A DNA stretch of 64,000 bases from Phytoseiulus persimilis. Taxonomy: Eukaryota > Arthropoda > Arachnida > Mesostigmata > Phytoseiidae. How positions within the stretch are numbered: the first letter of the stretch is position 1; the number at the start of each line of letters is the position of its first letter. The position numbers were made by a program, and so were the translations under genes. The stretch spans positions 44,140,745 through 44,204,744 of the forward strand of contig CM075102.1 in the NCBI GenBank assembly GCA_037576195.1, read 5' to 3'. Below the pieces are notes generated by a model that was not told the origin of the DNA, did no database searches, and worked only from the letters and a program-made list of their open reading frames with translations. Shown piece by piece: positions 12,901 through 23,500 of the stretch.

Positions 12901-13936
12901 CTCGGCCGCTCCGACGGCCACCTCGAGCGACCGGAGCGGCGACCGAGGCCGCTGTTCTGCGCCTAATGCCGCTAAGCGTTGGCATTTGACAGCGTGACAG
13001 TATTTCCTCATGAAAACCGAGATAACAATCGGGGCGGAGACGTCGGACGGTCTCGACACATACGACTCAAATGTGTCAGCGACAGTCAGGCTGCGCTCTA
13101 CGACGAGACGTGCGCGCGGCAAGCATCGACATTTTCGCTAACCGATATCTTCGGATAGCTGTGAACCTAATGGCGCTCCGTCTTGTGGTCCCTCGCGGGG
13201 CCATGAAAGGGGCACCTCCGCGTCGCTGCTGACGTTGAAGGAGAACAGCAGTGAAGGTGAGAGGAGAAAACACGCCCTCGTCGTCGTTGTTCTTTTTTTT
13301 TCCTTCTCCCCCGTCGTCGTCGTATTGGGGCCACACATCACTGCGGCAGGTTTACTCGGCCGAGAAAATTTCGAACTCAGCAAAAGCCAGAAAACAGACT
13401 CGCAGCCAGCAACAGCACCACATTCAAGCCGTTCGTTAGTTCGTGGGGCGTCGCTGGTCAAGGGAAGTAGAAGGAAAGTGCGTGCGTGCGTGAGGGGCGG
13501 GGGCTCGGGGGCTTTATGGCAGCCATTCAGAGCTGTAGCAAGAAACAAAGCAAGCTACGGCAAACAAGCTCAACGTGGGGCCGCCGGAGCGGAGGAATGG
13601 ATGAGGGATTCCTCGAGTGTTTGTGACCACGCGACTCGAGTCCCACATTCTGATAACTCACATCGGAAGCTGCACTTTTCAGTGAGCGAAATTCGCAAGT
13701 AATCGTGGATCCTTCCGTGAGCGTCTCTGAGCGCTCCTGTCGAACATCCTCGGCGCCGTTGGTCGACCCGAGCGCGCTTGTAGGCGCTCACCTGCAACAG
13801 GAAGGACATCCGTCAGAATCCGTCTCGACCGGCGCACATCAGGTTTGCGATTACCGGTTGAGCAGCTCGCCCCCCCCCCCCTCTCCCAACCACCAGAGGC
13901 GTGCCCACCCCGGCTGTGCAGCTGGGACGGTTTCAT
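825..13936 (-). CDS. MOCS1: MOCS1 (MOCS1A part): GTP 3',8-cyclase, molybdenum cofactor biosynthesis, multi-exon gene
   Basis: Radical-SAM enzyme of the MoaA/MOCS1A family. It turns GTP into 3',8-cyclo-7,8-dihydro-GTP, the first step of molybdopterin synthesis, and is mitochondrial in animals. Coding exons read right to left: 13936-13792, 13736-13662, 10690-10487, 9873-9689, 9572-9501, 6956-6804, 1931-1716, 902-825. All introns are GT-AG and all phases agree, giving 375 residues and a TGA stop. The N-terminal CX3CX2C cluster (C70, C74, C77; EKCSFRCTYC) spans the 13662/10690 junction. The SAM motif TGGEPLL is near residue 115. RFIEYMPFDGNRW is in the 6956-6804 exon. The second cluster CX2CX13C is C300, C303, C317. 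The arginines of YLRISLT and CNRLRL match GTP-binding arginines known in the family. The chain ends in Gly-Gly, as required for MoaA/MOCS1A activity. The start is uncertain: either ATG 13936 or a separate first exon at 14299-14273. No MoaC-like MOCS1B is seen. The assignment is secure; the N terminus is not. Confidence 0.97.
1716..1931 (-). CDS. MOCS1: MOCS1 exon with the C-terminal iron-sulfur motif
   Basis: 72 codons, phase 0 at both ends. It encodes GFISSMSQAFCSSCNRLRLT and then ADGSLRSCLF, giving the CX2CX13C cluster that binds the second 4Fe-4S centre and GTP. The acceptor is AAATTACAG and the donor is AAA then GTAATT. Confidence 0.96.
3154..3768. repeat. Candidate degenerate interspersed repeat with direct and inverted copies
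   Basis: The 15-mer GATGCCCGGGGCGGA occurs at 3169-3183 and again in the same orientation at 3730-3744. GTAGCGTG at 3154-3161 is inverted as CACGCTAC at 3761-3768. C-rich runs adjoin both copies. This suggests two decayed copies, or the ends, of a transposable element inside the MOCS1 intron. The family is not identified. Confidence 0.4.
3467..3483. repeat. (GATA)n microsatellite
   Basis: Four tandem GATA units in a MOCS1 intron. Confidence 0.9.
6199..6214. repeat. Poly-G run of 16
   Basis: Uninterrupted G on the plus strand inside a MOCS1 intron. Confidence 0.95.
6804..6956 (-). CDS. MOCS1: MOCS1 exon with VRFIEYMPFDGNRW
   Basis: 51 codons, phase 0 at both ends. It starts NIEVRFIEYMPFDGNRW, matching the DVRFIEYMPF block of MOCS1A. 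The acceptor is CTCTTCGCAG and the donor is AAG then GTAAGA. The next intron, 4872 bases, is the longest of the gene. Confidence 0.95.
6957..9500 (-). other. MOCS1: MOCS1 intron of 2544 bases
   Basis: No exon is missing here: the protein runs directly from VELTRDH to NIEVRFIEY, as in homologues. A donor-like GTGAGT on the minus strand ends at about 7010, but it has no place in the gene. Confidence 0.8.
9501..9572 (-). CDS. MOCS1: MOCS1 short exon with VNCVVMRNLNEKEV
   Basis: 24 codons, phase 0 at both ends, with acceptor ATATTCCAG and donor CAT then GTAAGT. VNCVVMR is a family hallmark. Many homologues have RG in place of the RN seen here. The following intron is 2544 bases. Confidence 0.93.
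9689..9873 (-). CDS. MOCS1: MOCS1 exon with ITTNGLVLSRKL and VNISLDSLIPQKF
   Basis: Encodes the strongly conserved TTNG and NISLDS segments of the TIM-barrel core, then the RRKGFHNVLNAI helix. The acceptor is GCATTCCAG and the donor is AAG then GTCAGT. It ends in phase 0. Confidence 0.95.
10487..10690 (-). CDS. MOCS1: MOCS1 exon with TYCMPDEG and TGGEPLL
   Basis: 67 codons plus split codons on both sides. It completes the iron-sulfur motif (TYCMPDEGVSLTP) and carries the SAM-binding VRLTGGEPLLR. The acceptor is GAATTCCAG and the donor is GTTTGT, weaker than usual but confirmed by phase and by homology across the junction (QKIG to ITTNGLVLSRKL). Confidence 0.95.
10691..13661 (-). other. MOCS1: MOCS1 intron of 2971 bases
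   Basis: GC-rich and CpG-rich, with many overlapping open frames on both strands and a (GTGC)n tract at 13479-13492. I could not support a nested gene. Confidence 0.8.
13662..13736 (-). CDS. MOCS1: MOCS1 exon with first two cysteines of the N-terminal iron-sulfur site
   Basis: Encodes ALRDAHGRIHDYLRISLTEK then CSFR, the canonical start of the MoaA radical-SAM core. The acceptor is GTTCGACAG and the donor is CGAT then GTGAGT. The split codon (T plus GC of the next exon) makes the middle cysteine of CX3CX2C. The next intron is 2971 bases (10691-13661). Confidence 0.95.
13792..13936 (-). CDS. MOCS1: MOCS1 N-terminal exon (ends DVLPVAG)
   Basis: Open from ATG 13936 to a GTGAGC donor at 13791-13786, leaving one base (G) that joins GA of the next exon as glycine. 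This part precedes the catalytic core and is poorly conserved in the family. It holds a 12-base run of C on the plus strand (13870-13881), read as glycines, so the frame here depends on correct sequencing of that run. The following intron is only 55 bases. Confidence 0.75.
13870..13881. repeat. Poly-C run of 12 inside the MOCS1 N-terminal exon
   Basis: Read as G on the coding strand. A length error here would shift the frame of the MOCS1 N terminus, so the start of that protein is the weakest part of the model. Confidence 0.9.
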
Positions 13937-14272
13937 CACCGAATTTCCCGCGCGGTCCGCGTACTGGAGCGAGATGCCTGCGATCTGGGGTTGCCGTCCC
14001 GGAACTCAGCGCCAGCCCGAAGAAGGGGGGTCCCTTGGGCGTTTGTTCCGATATTTCCCGTCATCTCCAGCGCTTCTCCCTCCGGGCGGTCTTGGGGAGT
14101 CGGCCGACCGCGGAACAATAATGAACATAAATACCAGAAGCCAAAGAGTCGAGTGTGCAATCGTCGGGTGGAGAAACGAGCGGTTTTCTAGTTGCCCGCT
14201 CCGTTTGTGGGCCGGCTGACATATTGGTTGAACGACCGTTCGTCGGTCGCAATCTAGAGCTCGAGTACTCAC

Positions 14273-14299
14273 GAGGATGTTTCGAAAGACAGGTCGCAT
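14273..14299 (-). CDS. MOCS1: Possible alternative first coding exon of MOCS1
   Basis: ATG followed by MRPVFRNIL, then a strong donor (GTGAGT) at 14272-14267. It ends in phase 0. It can splice to an acceptor inside the next exon (CCGTCCCAG, exon then starting at 13921, phase 0), giving a 379-residue protein. The short basic-hydrophobic start would suit a mitochondrial targeting peptide. The competing model starts at ATG 13936 without this exon. The donor is good; the downstream acceptor is acceptable but not outstanding. Confidence 0.4.
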
Positions 14300-15530
14300 A
14301 TTTGTTCAAGGCTATTTTCTCTCCCTGCCGACTGGGTTGCAGGCGCTCACTCCGTCGTTCTGTTGACTCTCTAGCGGAGCTGTTGCCTCGCTCGCCAGCG
14401 GATCAACTGTCGCCAAAAGCACTGCGACGACAGTCTCCACCACGGGGCTGGCTACCACAAGCATCGATCACGAGTATCTCTCCGACGACGGCTGCCGCAG
14501 TAGCGATCTTTGGAGACTATTACGGCGGCGGGCCGATGCTGAATGAAGGAAAAAAATCCTCGTTTGAATCTCCAGAACGAAAGTCGCTCCATCGAACACG
14601 GGCGGATTAGAGCGATGGAAGAATGCAGTATGAGAGGAGAAGAAGGAAACGAGTCGAGTGCCTCACCGCTAATGCCGGAAGCCGCTGTCTTGAACGTCTA
14701 CGCCATCGGCCGTGAGCGGCGATAAGAGCCGATTAGGATAGAGGCGATAAGTAAACATTTGAAGGCGCGACCGAACGGCAAATCTCTGAGAGAGGATTCA
14801 AAACGAGCTGTGGAGAGCACGGAACGCAGGAAAGAAACGGCGCGGCGAGTGCGCTCAGATGCTCCGAATTAGCTCTGTCATCGATCGGAGGGAAATCGTT
14901 CTGAGATGTGCTTGAAGGACGTGGGCGAACGTCTGTTTCCCTAGAATCCGATGTGATGAACGACGAATCGATCAGATGGCGGACTCCGAGAAAGCCGAGG
15001 ACGCTGCGGCACGAAATAAGCGACCGAGGTCGATCGTCGCTCAGCTTGAAGTTCTAGAAAGCGTTCGGAGATTCGGGGAACGACGTCGCCGCTGCAGAGA
15101 CGCCACCGAGAAAACTTCAGGGATCCTGTTGGAGAAGTGGGATGATCGCAGGCGTCTTTGACGACTCGGCCAGGAAGGGGAGAGAGTCCGATGGATGGAA
15201 AAGAACAAACCGATGGAATCTTGGAACAGCTCGTTCGTGCTGTCCGTCTGCTTGCCTGCGCGCCAGACTGGCCACCAGAACTCAACGGATGCTCCGCGCC
15301 GCTGATACGGAGCGCAGCGAGATGCCCGCCGCGATGCATGTCGACTGCACCATTTCTGGTGAAAGACTACAGCCTGTTTCCGCAGCCATCAGACATTCGT
15401 GAACAGCAGCTGATCAAGTATCTCCATTGCTCCATTTCCCTCCTCTGACGACGAACTTTTTTTTTCGTTATTTCATACAGTCGGTGTGGAAAACCCTCCG
15501 GATACCAGAGATCGGGCCGTTGGGCCTCAC

Positions 15531-15611
15531 TCTGGTCATGAGATGTTTTCGATGAGGTTGCCTTCGAAAGAGAAATTTGCTCGAGTCCCGTGAAATTCGT
15601 CGTGGAGGAAG
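15531..15611 (-). CDS. Predicted exon, unknown gene (possible 3' neighbour of the 15760-15860 exon)
   Basis: Acceptor GACCCACCCAG at 15612. It begins with two bases that complete the codon left open by the 15860-15760 exon (A plus CT, threonine) and stays open. A GTGAGG donor follows at 15530, leaving one base. Without that donor the frame runs on to a stop at 15367, passing a lysine-rich stretch (ITKKKVRRQRREMEQW). Product unknown. Confidence 0.25.
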
Positions 15612-15759
15612 CTGGGTGGGTCAATCTCCTTGGGGCGCCGAGGTGATGTCCGCTCGCGGAATTCACTCAGACATTCACGTACAAGTCACGAGAAGGTCTT
15701 CATTCTCCATTCAAATAGTCTCATTTCCCTTTCGCGGCGGTCGTTCTGAACGAGCTCAC

Positions 15760-15860
15760 TTCGAAGCATTGGAAACATCTCAACCGCGAGGAGGAATCGT
15801 TCGATGGGTGTCGCAACTGAGACGTTCCTCAACTGCGGGAGCTCAGGGTCATCATTCGGG
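15760..15860 (-). CDS. Predicted internal exon, unknown gene
   Basis: 33 codons plus one base at each side, between acceptor GCAACTCAG and donor GTGAGC. It encodes PNDDPELPQLRNVSVA and then ERFLLAVEMFPMLR. The previous exon would have to end with two bases; I did not find it with certainty. It lies upstream of MOCS1 on the same strand but is not part of it. Confidence 0.3.
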
Positions 15861-16074
15861 CTGAGTTGCTTCCGTCAGCTGTCCATCGCGATGGAATACT
15901 CATGTATCCAGCAAAAAAAAGCTCGGCCCTGCTTCGCTGAGCTCGATATTAACTCAGTCGCGAAGTCTGACGGAATAACACGAGTCCCGTAAGACTTGAT
16001 AATGCCGTGCACCCAGAGATAGATAAGCACCGACCGCCAGAGAGACACTGATGAGGTACACAATGACTGGAACA

Positions 16075-17797
16075 GATCGTAAGATTATGCGCAGACGGAG
16101 TCGACTAAAATTACATCTCAAATGCACCCCGCTGCTGGCAGCGCCGTCAGGAGTATTACCACTAGCACCACGACGGCCGCTACCAGCTGGAGTGCTCCCA
16201 AGCCGTGTCGCTGTGAATAGACACAAAAGCAGAGAACCAGCGGAAAAGCCGGAAGAAAACTCGGTCCAAGGCGACGGATGAATCTGCACAAATCATTCGG
16301 AGGAACAAGTTGGAGGGAGGAGCTCTCTCAAGTTGGTGGAGGGAAGAGAGATAGAGCACGTGGACACCCGTAGGAGTGGGAGAAAGCTGGGAAGAGCGAC
16401 ACACAAGAATACGATCGAAGAGAAAAGCAGGAGCACGCGGACGCTGTCGTTCGACCGAAGATGAGATGTAAGGAAACCGCTCACGGTCCGAGTTCAATGC
16501 ACACCTCTGTGTTCTTGTGCCGTCTTGTAGGAACATCCCCGTAGTTCCCATGACCGGTGCTCTCGGAATGTTCCGTAGAACGCAGCCCTGATCGTTGGGG
16601 GCAATCGAGAGCCAAACTGGCTATATGGAATAAAAACCATACTGAAGCTTGACTTGCGCCGCAATCTCCGTATTCTTTTGCGATTGCACAACGAAAATTC
16701 AAACCTCACGAAAATCCCATTCGCGGAACCCACATGGCGGAATCCAGACCGCGGCGACTGACTTCGTAGACCGAGAGACGAGAGTGTGAGCTCCTCGGAT
16801 TCTATTCAGGACGAGGATTTCAGCTCATTCTTCATCGCGATGATTCTTCCGCGCAGAGTGACGTTAGTCAGTACTCCAGAAAATATAGCGCATCGTGCCG
16901 TGTCGCGCTCCTATGTACTTCACATGCCGATTCGCCAAACATTCGTGGTCAGGGAAAATGATTTGCCTCAGCCTGTATGACCTGAAGATTCTTGCGGCTA
17001 ATCGCTCAGAAGCCAGTCTCGGTACGGAACCTCGCGGTGTGACATGGCGATGTTCGCGAAGATATAAAGAGCCTTCGAAGATCCGCCTTTCCTGGCGGTC
17101 TCGATCATGAAAGTCCGTTTCGTTTCTGAAGCCTCTCACATTCATCTCGACTTCCGGCTTTCTATTTGATGAAGGGAGCCATCTCAGCCTGTCTGACAGT
17201 CCAAAACATTCCAGGGTAATCTTTCGTACAGATGCTTGCAGCAATGAAACAAACTTTCAGTAGCCAGACATATCGCACATCACGTTCTAGCCTCGATTTC
17301 CACGAAGCGTCGTAGTTCGCACTGAAGGAGGCCGAATTCAAATTGTTACACCTTCGATTTGCTCCGCGTAAATCAACGCCGACCGGTCTCGTGTCTGAAG
17401 ACTGAGGTCCTCGTGGACAAATATCGGTGTAATGCCCAGAGTAGATACGGTCAAACTAACTGAGCCGAATCGTTCGCTCAGAAAAAAAAAGACTCTTTTT
17501 TTGTGATATCCGATCCAACAACATCATCGTACAGACAACCAGTGCCCTCTGACTGCTCCGCTCGCACCTAGTGTTTGGAACTGGTGCACTCCGACCCCGA
17601 TTGCGGCGGCTGACTCAGATGTAGGAAAAGCGAGAGAGGGGGGCACGTGGAATTCCGGTTATGGAGACTTCAAATACGTCATCTTGGAGTTGAAAGCTGT
17701 CAAGGCAAAATATTGCATGGGTAGGTTTATGCGTACCCATGTTGAGACCCTCGTTATCATTGATCACATCAGCTGTCTGCGGAGGAGCAAGGGAATT
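16075..17797. other. Region without a supported gene
   Basis: Minus-strand reading near 16190-16240 gives a strongly hydrophobic stretch (GALQLVAAVVVLV) after a good acceptor (GTCTATTCACAG), which could be a transmembrane exon. I could not link it to neighbours in a unique way. Nothing else recognised. Confidence 0.3.
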
Positions 17798-18003
17798 TCA
17801 TCCCCTAGCGTCCCAAAACGGACAGATGAAGTTTAATTGGATTTTGTTTTTCATCCTGGTGGTATCCAGCGCTCTCGTGGCTACGCAGCGTCCTCGCGGC
17901 CAGTAGAGCTCGCACTCGAAGGACGCCCCTTCCCGCAGAACTCCTGGGACGTCGAACTGACGGAACGAAACCATCGGGCGAGACCACAGACGTGTGGATC
18001 GTT
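17798..18003 (-). CDS. Predicted 3' exon, unknown gene (with 18333-18661)
   Basis: Starts after an acceptor-like CGCCTCGAG with two bases that complete the codon left by the 18661-18333 exon (G plus AA, glutamate). It stays open for 67 codons to a TGA. It encodes VSFRQFDVPGVLREGASFEC and then KNKIQLNFICPFWDARG. The acceptor has a weak pyrimidine tract, so the link is tentative. Product unknown. Confidence 0.22.
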
Positions 18004-18271
18004 CTCGAGGCGAATCGAAGCCATACTCGTATTCCGGAGCGCGTTTCCCTCAGGTCCCGTTGTATTCTTGATGGCATGGTGCTTATCCGAAACCAAAAGA
18101 GCCAACACGAGCGTGACAGATGCGATGCTCGCATCGATGAAATTCATATCAGGTGCCGGATTAAGCTCTTGTCCAGTCATGAACTGCTCTGCCGTTTCTT
18201 CGCTCACGGTACGAGTTCACAATCTCTGATCCAGGGTCGTACCCAGCTTTTTTTTAGGTGAGGGGGTGGGG

Positions 18272-18285
18272 TGATGATGATGATA
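18272..18285. repeat. (GAT)n microsatellite
   Basis: Four to five tandem GAT units next to a T/G-rich stretch. Confidence 0.85.
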
Positions 18286-18332
18286 TTCATCGTTGCGAGC
18301 TTTTCATGACTCAATCACCATGGTTGTCAAAC

Positions 18333-18661
18333 CTGTGAGGGTTTTCCTGATAACGCTGAATCTTCGCGGAAAAATTTCATCCATCAAAGTAGGATTCAAT
18401 CCACCCTTCCCAATATCACCGAAGAACTTTTGGAAGGAGCTGGCGCCCTGGTACGCCACTGCGCTCAGCAGATACTCTCGAGGTCCGCGCAAAGAATTCG
18501 AATTGGCTCTCATTGACTCGAGAGGGGAATTATATTCTCCGACGCTTTCTCCCATTTGACTCTGAGGGATCATGAAAAGAACCTGCACGGCAGAGAGCAT
18601 TATGACGGAGGGGAGCGGAACATTGAGACCTACAAAGCGAGCTCCCGTCCAGTCTTTCGTA
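18333..18661 (-). CDS. Predicted long internal exon, unknown membrane-like protein
   Basis: 109 codons open between a very good acceptor (TTTTCCCCATCCAG) and a donor GTTTGA. It encodes a hydrophobic stretch (FVGLNVPLPSVIMLSAVQVL), possibly membrane-spanning or a helix core, then a soluble part with YLLSAVAYQGASSFQKFFGD. The phase agrees with a short upstream exon (18823-18793). I do not recognise the family. Confidence 0.38.
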
Positions 18662-18792
18662 CTGGATGGGGAAAATGGATGAGCTCATTTTTCAGGCGAA
18701 TTAAAAGTAGACGGTCCGACCCGGCAATACCATAGCGGGGTAGTTTGGACCAATCTAAAATTTCAAAATCGAAGAAAAGATTATAAAATTAC

Positions 18793-18823
18793 ATGTTCTT
18801 GAGCCGCTCTAGAAGATCGAGTT
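18793..18823 (-). CDS. Predicted 31-base microexon, unknown gene
   Basis: Pyrimidine-rich acceptor (CTCTCTTTTCTTTGCTTCAA upstream of CCGTTGAG), nine codons LDLLERLKN, then donor GTAATT. The two leftover bases AT plus T of the next exon give isoleucine, so the phase is compatible. The upstream exon was not resolved. Confidence 0.25.
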
Positions 18824-20515
18824 CTCAACGGATTGAAGCAAAGAAAAGAGAGAACGCTGCGTCATCCTTCCAGTTATCGATCGTAAAATTTGGTATCGGA
18901 CCGAATTTCTGGGCGATGCCCCATAGTGTCTTCCATTTCCTCTGTGAGACTAGGCATGAAAATATCAACGTGGCAGGAGGCGACGAGACATCTGTCCATC
19001 TCTTGACATTTGGATAAGAATTGAGGATCTGTCCACTCGTTCGTTCGTTCTCGACCAAGTTCTGAACGATGGATCGGATCGACATTGAACTCGCAGGTCT
19101 CGAAGACGGACATTGGACTCCGGCCGCCCTCTCTAGGGCCATCGATTGAGGCATTTATCTTATCATATATTTAGAAAGATTCGGGGATAGTGAGGTGGAA
19201 CTGACGAAGAAGTGATGCCGAAGCCGGCCGGCAAGCGTAGTCGACTGAGGGTCAGAAGTTAAGAGAAATTGTTGAGTCTCCCCATAGAGAAACCCGCCGA
19301 AGACGGGGAGAGGGAGGAGCCGGGAAGCCGAAAGAGCGCGTGGAAAACTTTCCCCGGAAATTCAGAAGCCCGAAGCGCACAGAGAAAACAACTTTCCGAA
19401 ATTTCAACTATGTGAAGCACATTTGGGGAGATTCCAAGACTCCAGCTCCCACGGAGAGAGGACGCGATTCGAAGCAGTTATATGGCAATCATTGGCTGGA
19501 GCGTGGTTCCGTCAGCCCTGGTACTGCGTCACCCGTGATGTTCGGGTTGAAAGCGGATATACTAGCTCTCAGTCCGGTAGAGTTGGCTCCACGATACTTT
19601 CGAGAACAAGGCTGTGAGTTTCTCGCCGCAGATCGACATGCTAGCACAAAATTCGGACTTTCCAAGTTGAGAGAACTTATGGACCCGGCGAACAATTCTG
19701 GATTGCCGCGAAAAACTTGCAGCCCTACGCATCAGGAAGGGCTTTTGGGAGGAACTTCGACTTCGGCGCTGAGCCTCACGGTTCTCCAGTCTGATCCAGC
19801 TTCTCTGCCGAGCCCTGAACTTTCAGCTTTCGACGACGTGGAGGTAGGCATCCAAAACAAGCGGTAGACTCCTTTAACCAACGCGGAATACGGCTTCAAG
19901 AACCAGAGTCGTGAATTGGGCCGAATTCCCCGATTCGAATCCAACGCATGAGTATTCTGCCGTCTCGCGGGCACGACGCATTCCAAATTGATCTACCCGA
20001 GAGACATCAGCTCTGATGGGGCTGCGTCGAGTTTTGATAACTCTGTTCTGGTAGCCAACGAGAGGACGATTGAGAGCGAGTCTGACGAAGCGATGTGTTT
20101 CTGCAGCTCCTTGGATTTAAACAGCACAACGCATGGGGAAAGCAGTTGATCATTCCGCGATGCGTGCATCTGACGAATCCCACTGCGTCACAGATGAAGC
20201 ACATGTCATCGGCGATCCGATCGACATGAAGTTCTCAAGGAGATTTCCATGGCTCGGATCCTTTATCCGTGTCTCCTGCCTCGCAGAAGGCATATAGGAT
20301 CGGGTTTTCCAATTGGGAAGCACTGAGAACGGACGCATGCAGGGCCAATATCTCGCTGCGATGTCATACGTTGAATATCGCTTGGGCAACATCCGTGATC
20401 GTGATGAAACGAACGGGAGATTCGTATCGCCGGAAAGGGAAGACGCCTACAGGTCGGATCTGGCCAGCGCACCTCGCGGGGATGAGTCCTTTCGCCAGCT
20501 GATCTTTGAGTGGTT

Positions 20516-20532
20516 CGAGAGAGAGAGAGAGG
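20516..20532. repeat. (GA)n microsatellite
   Basis: Eight tandem GA units followed by purine-rich, GATA-like sequence. Confidence 0.9.
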
Positions 20533-23500
20533 GATATAGAAATAGGGTGATATACAGAGGCATAGGGAGAGATGGAGAGAAAGGCGGAAGGGAAGGAGAG
20601 TGGAGGGGAAGCATCGGAGGTCTTCCTTGTTCATATTCGCTGCTCCGCCATTGTAGGATCCGATATTTGCGGTATCGGGACAATTGGACTTCAGGGCCGT
20701 CCCGGTTGTCTCTGTGATCGAGTTGTGCATCAGGCGCCTCTCCGTTGAGCCCGTCGGGGTCCGGAACATAGTTCTTGAGGCCGCTGTGCAGCGTTCATTC
20801 GGACGGTCTCTCTGAACTCTCTTCAGGACGGTTCAAAGGAGAGCGCGACGTAGAACACGTGGTTGAGGGACCAGTGGCTGCGCCGCCGACCCTGCGCTTC
20901 GATCCCGGGTCGGGATCCACCTCACTAAAAAGTCATCAAACTGGATTGGAGCAAAGGAGTCAAAGGTCTCAGTCTCGAACACCCGAGACGAGACCCTTGT
21001 ACTCAGTCTCGCGTCCTTATCAAATAAGCTTTCGCACCTCACGGCTCTCTCAGCGCACAAACTTCCTGCCCGAGGCTTCTCATCTTGTTCCTACGTTATC
21101 TAACATCTCGATGGCTTGTTAGCTCGTTCACTCGCCAAGGCCTACTCCCGTCCATCTATAGAAGGAACGCGAGCCGAACGCGAATCCTGCTCCTCTCCGA
21201 CCAATTCTGCTCGCGATGCGTACAATGTGGAGCCCGGCTTGTAATGAACAGCAACAGCGGAGGAACGGGCCCCGATTCACACCTAATAAAACTGCTTACA
21301 CTGACTATCAACGCCTGTCTGCCGGCCGGTCTCCTGTGGGGCGGTGGCCGCACCGGAGCGGCCTGCCAGCCCAGCGGAGTAGTGGAGCTATTGTGCAGGC
21401 TTGCAGGCCGACAGCGATCGTTGCCGCTGAGGTTGGTTCTCGAGCGACTAGAGCAATGAATACGAGACACGGGCAGAAAGTCAGCCGCTTGGCCAAACCT
21501 TATGTCCAACCCGCGGAGAAACATGCCGAATGCGTCTGTTCACATAGTACCTACCTAACGGGAACGTGGTCCTTGTCGGTAGGAAGGAGACAAAACGAGA
21601 CGATGGGGAACCGCATGCCTCCAGCACTTATATCATATGCTCCCTCGAGGGATTAGGACTGTGGCGTCAGAGGCTTAGCGCTACGTCATTTGCTCTTGTG
21701 GGCATCAAAGGCCTCAAGGTCAAGATGTCATCGAGCTGAATCCAGGCTCCTTCAACTATCGGGGTATCTCGCTGAAAATATATTCAGCCGCGGGATTTTT
21801 GAGTCCCCGAATCGCTGGAAGGAAGCCGGTCTCAGCTGGAGAGAGGAACCAAGCCGTGGAACCCCCGAGAAGCCGGAGCGGGAGGCTGTTAAATGTGAAC
21901 TTCCGGGCGCGATTCTCGCCTTATTGGTACCCCTCATTCAGAGTTTATTATGAGTAATAACGACAGATTCATTCGGAGTGATCGCGCCTCCATAAATATG
22001 GGTGCGCGGTCTCTGCCCACTCGAGCGTCCACTCCATATTGCCCACGCAAATCTCAACTTTTGTCCGGCTTCGATGAGTGTTTATAGCGCTGGAGCACGG
22101 AGGCAACCAGCGCCTCATCCACCCCCCTCCCCTCCCAGCCGGGTCTCTCGGGCGGGCTCGCCGTATACGATATGGCTTCGTAGTATATTCAACGTGGAGG
22201 GAGATTCCGTACACAGAGGAACGAGACTGCTGCCATTATCGACAGGCGATCAAATCATGTACGCTGGAGCGTTTCAACGATCTTCCCTTATGCTTCCCTT
22301 AAGCTTCTTCACCTCGCGCTGCGGCTCCTGCATCGATATACTCAAAACGGAGCAGGAAGCCCAGAACCTCCTGCTCCGGACGAATGAGTCAATTCAACTT
22401 CCGTACTCTTGCTATGGGACGAGGAGGGAGATCCGACCACTTCGGTGCGATTCGTCCTCCACTAGCCCTTCTTCGGCCTTTCCAGTTCTGTGTGAAACTC
22501 TCCGCGATTCATCAGCATCGCCTCTAATTTGATCGTGCGAGGTTTCAAACCGGCGTTCTGCTCGGGGTGCTCAGATATTGTCGGCTCATCGTTGCTGCTC
22601 GAGCTGTCTGTCGGATGGTTCCGGCTCGGGATCCCCGTCGACCATCTGGGGGTGACTCGGCAGGAAGGCCGCAGCATAATTTAATGCGTTGCGCCGACAC
22701 AAGTCATCGTCGTTAATGTCCCACAAATAGACGAGCAGGTCCGGAAAAGTGCGGCTTCTACTTCGAGTGGGAAATAACGACGGAAGCTAACGGAGTTAGG
22801 AGACGCAACGTGCTCAGAGCGTGTACTCTTCTGGCTTCGAGTGTGAGGCCATTAGTATTAGTTAGCAAACTCACCTGCAAATTAAACACTACGTCCTACA
22901 GCCCTTCGTTCGTTCCCTCGCTCGCTCACTTGTCTCACTTCCCTCTCGGTTCACTCTCCGCAACCCGTCGAGCCGCCCCGATCAGCGTGACAAGCACTTC
23001 GCTGAACCACCTCGAGCAAAGATGTGGCCTTGCCAAAAACGGCGGAACGGAACCGCGTCCGGAAGCAAGCCACTGTCCAGTCAACCTGAGCACGGACCAA
23101 ATTCTCAGAAATAGCGCGTCGATAGCCACAAAACTTCTATTCATCATGGTGTGGGTGTTGGAACTCCAATGGAGTCCCCGTCCGAGTGATTCAATCCATA
23201 TCTTGAGCTCTTGACTTCTTGGCCGTTCGTTTTTGTTTCCCGTGATATGCGGCCCGACTGAGCAGCTCCAGCAAACGCGGGACCGCGCTCTATGGTGGCA
23301 GCGAGAGCATGACCGGCATTCCTGGAATAGTTGTGGCTTCCTGGACACGCTCTTTGAGGAACAAAAGAAGAAGGCACTCCTTGAAATGAGTCGGAAGCGC
23401 TGTTGGATCCAGTCTGCGGCTGAAATTCGCTTGCAGTCAATCTTTCTACAACGGCCTACGGCTGGACGTGCCTCGCCTCGGTCCGTCAAGACGGATCCCA

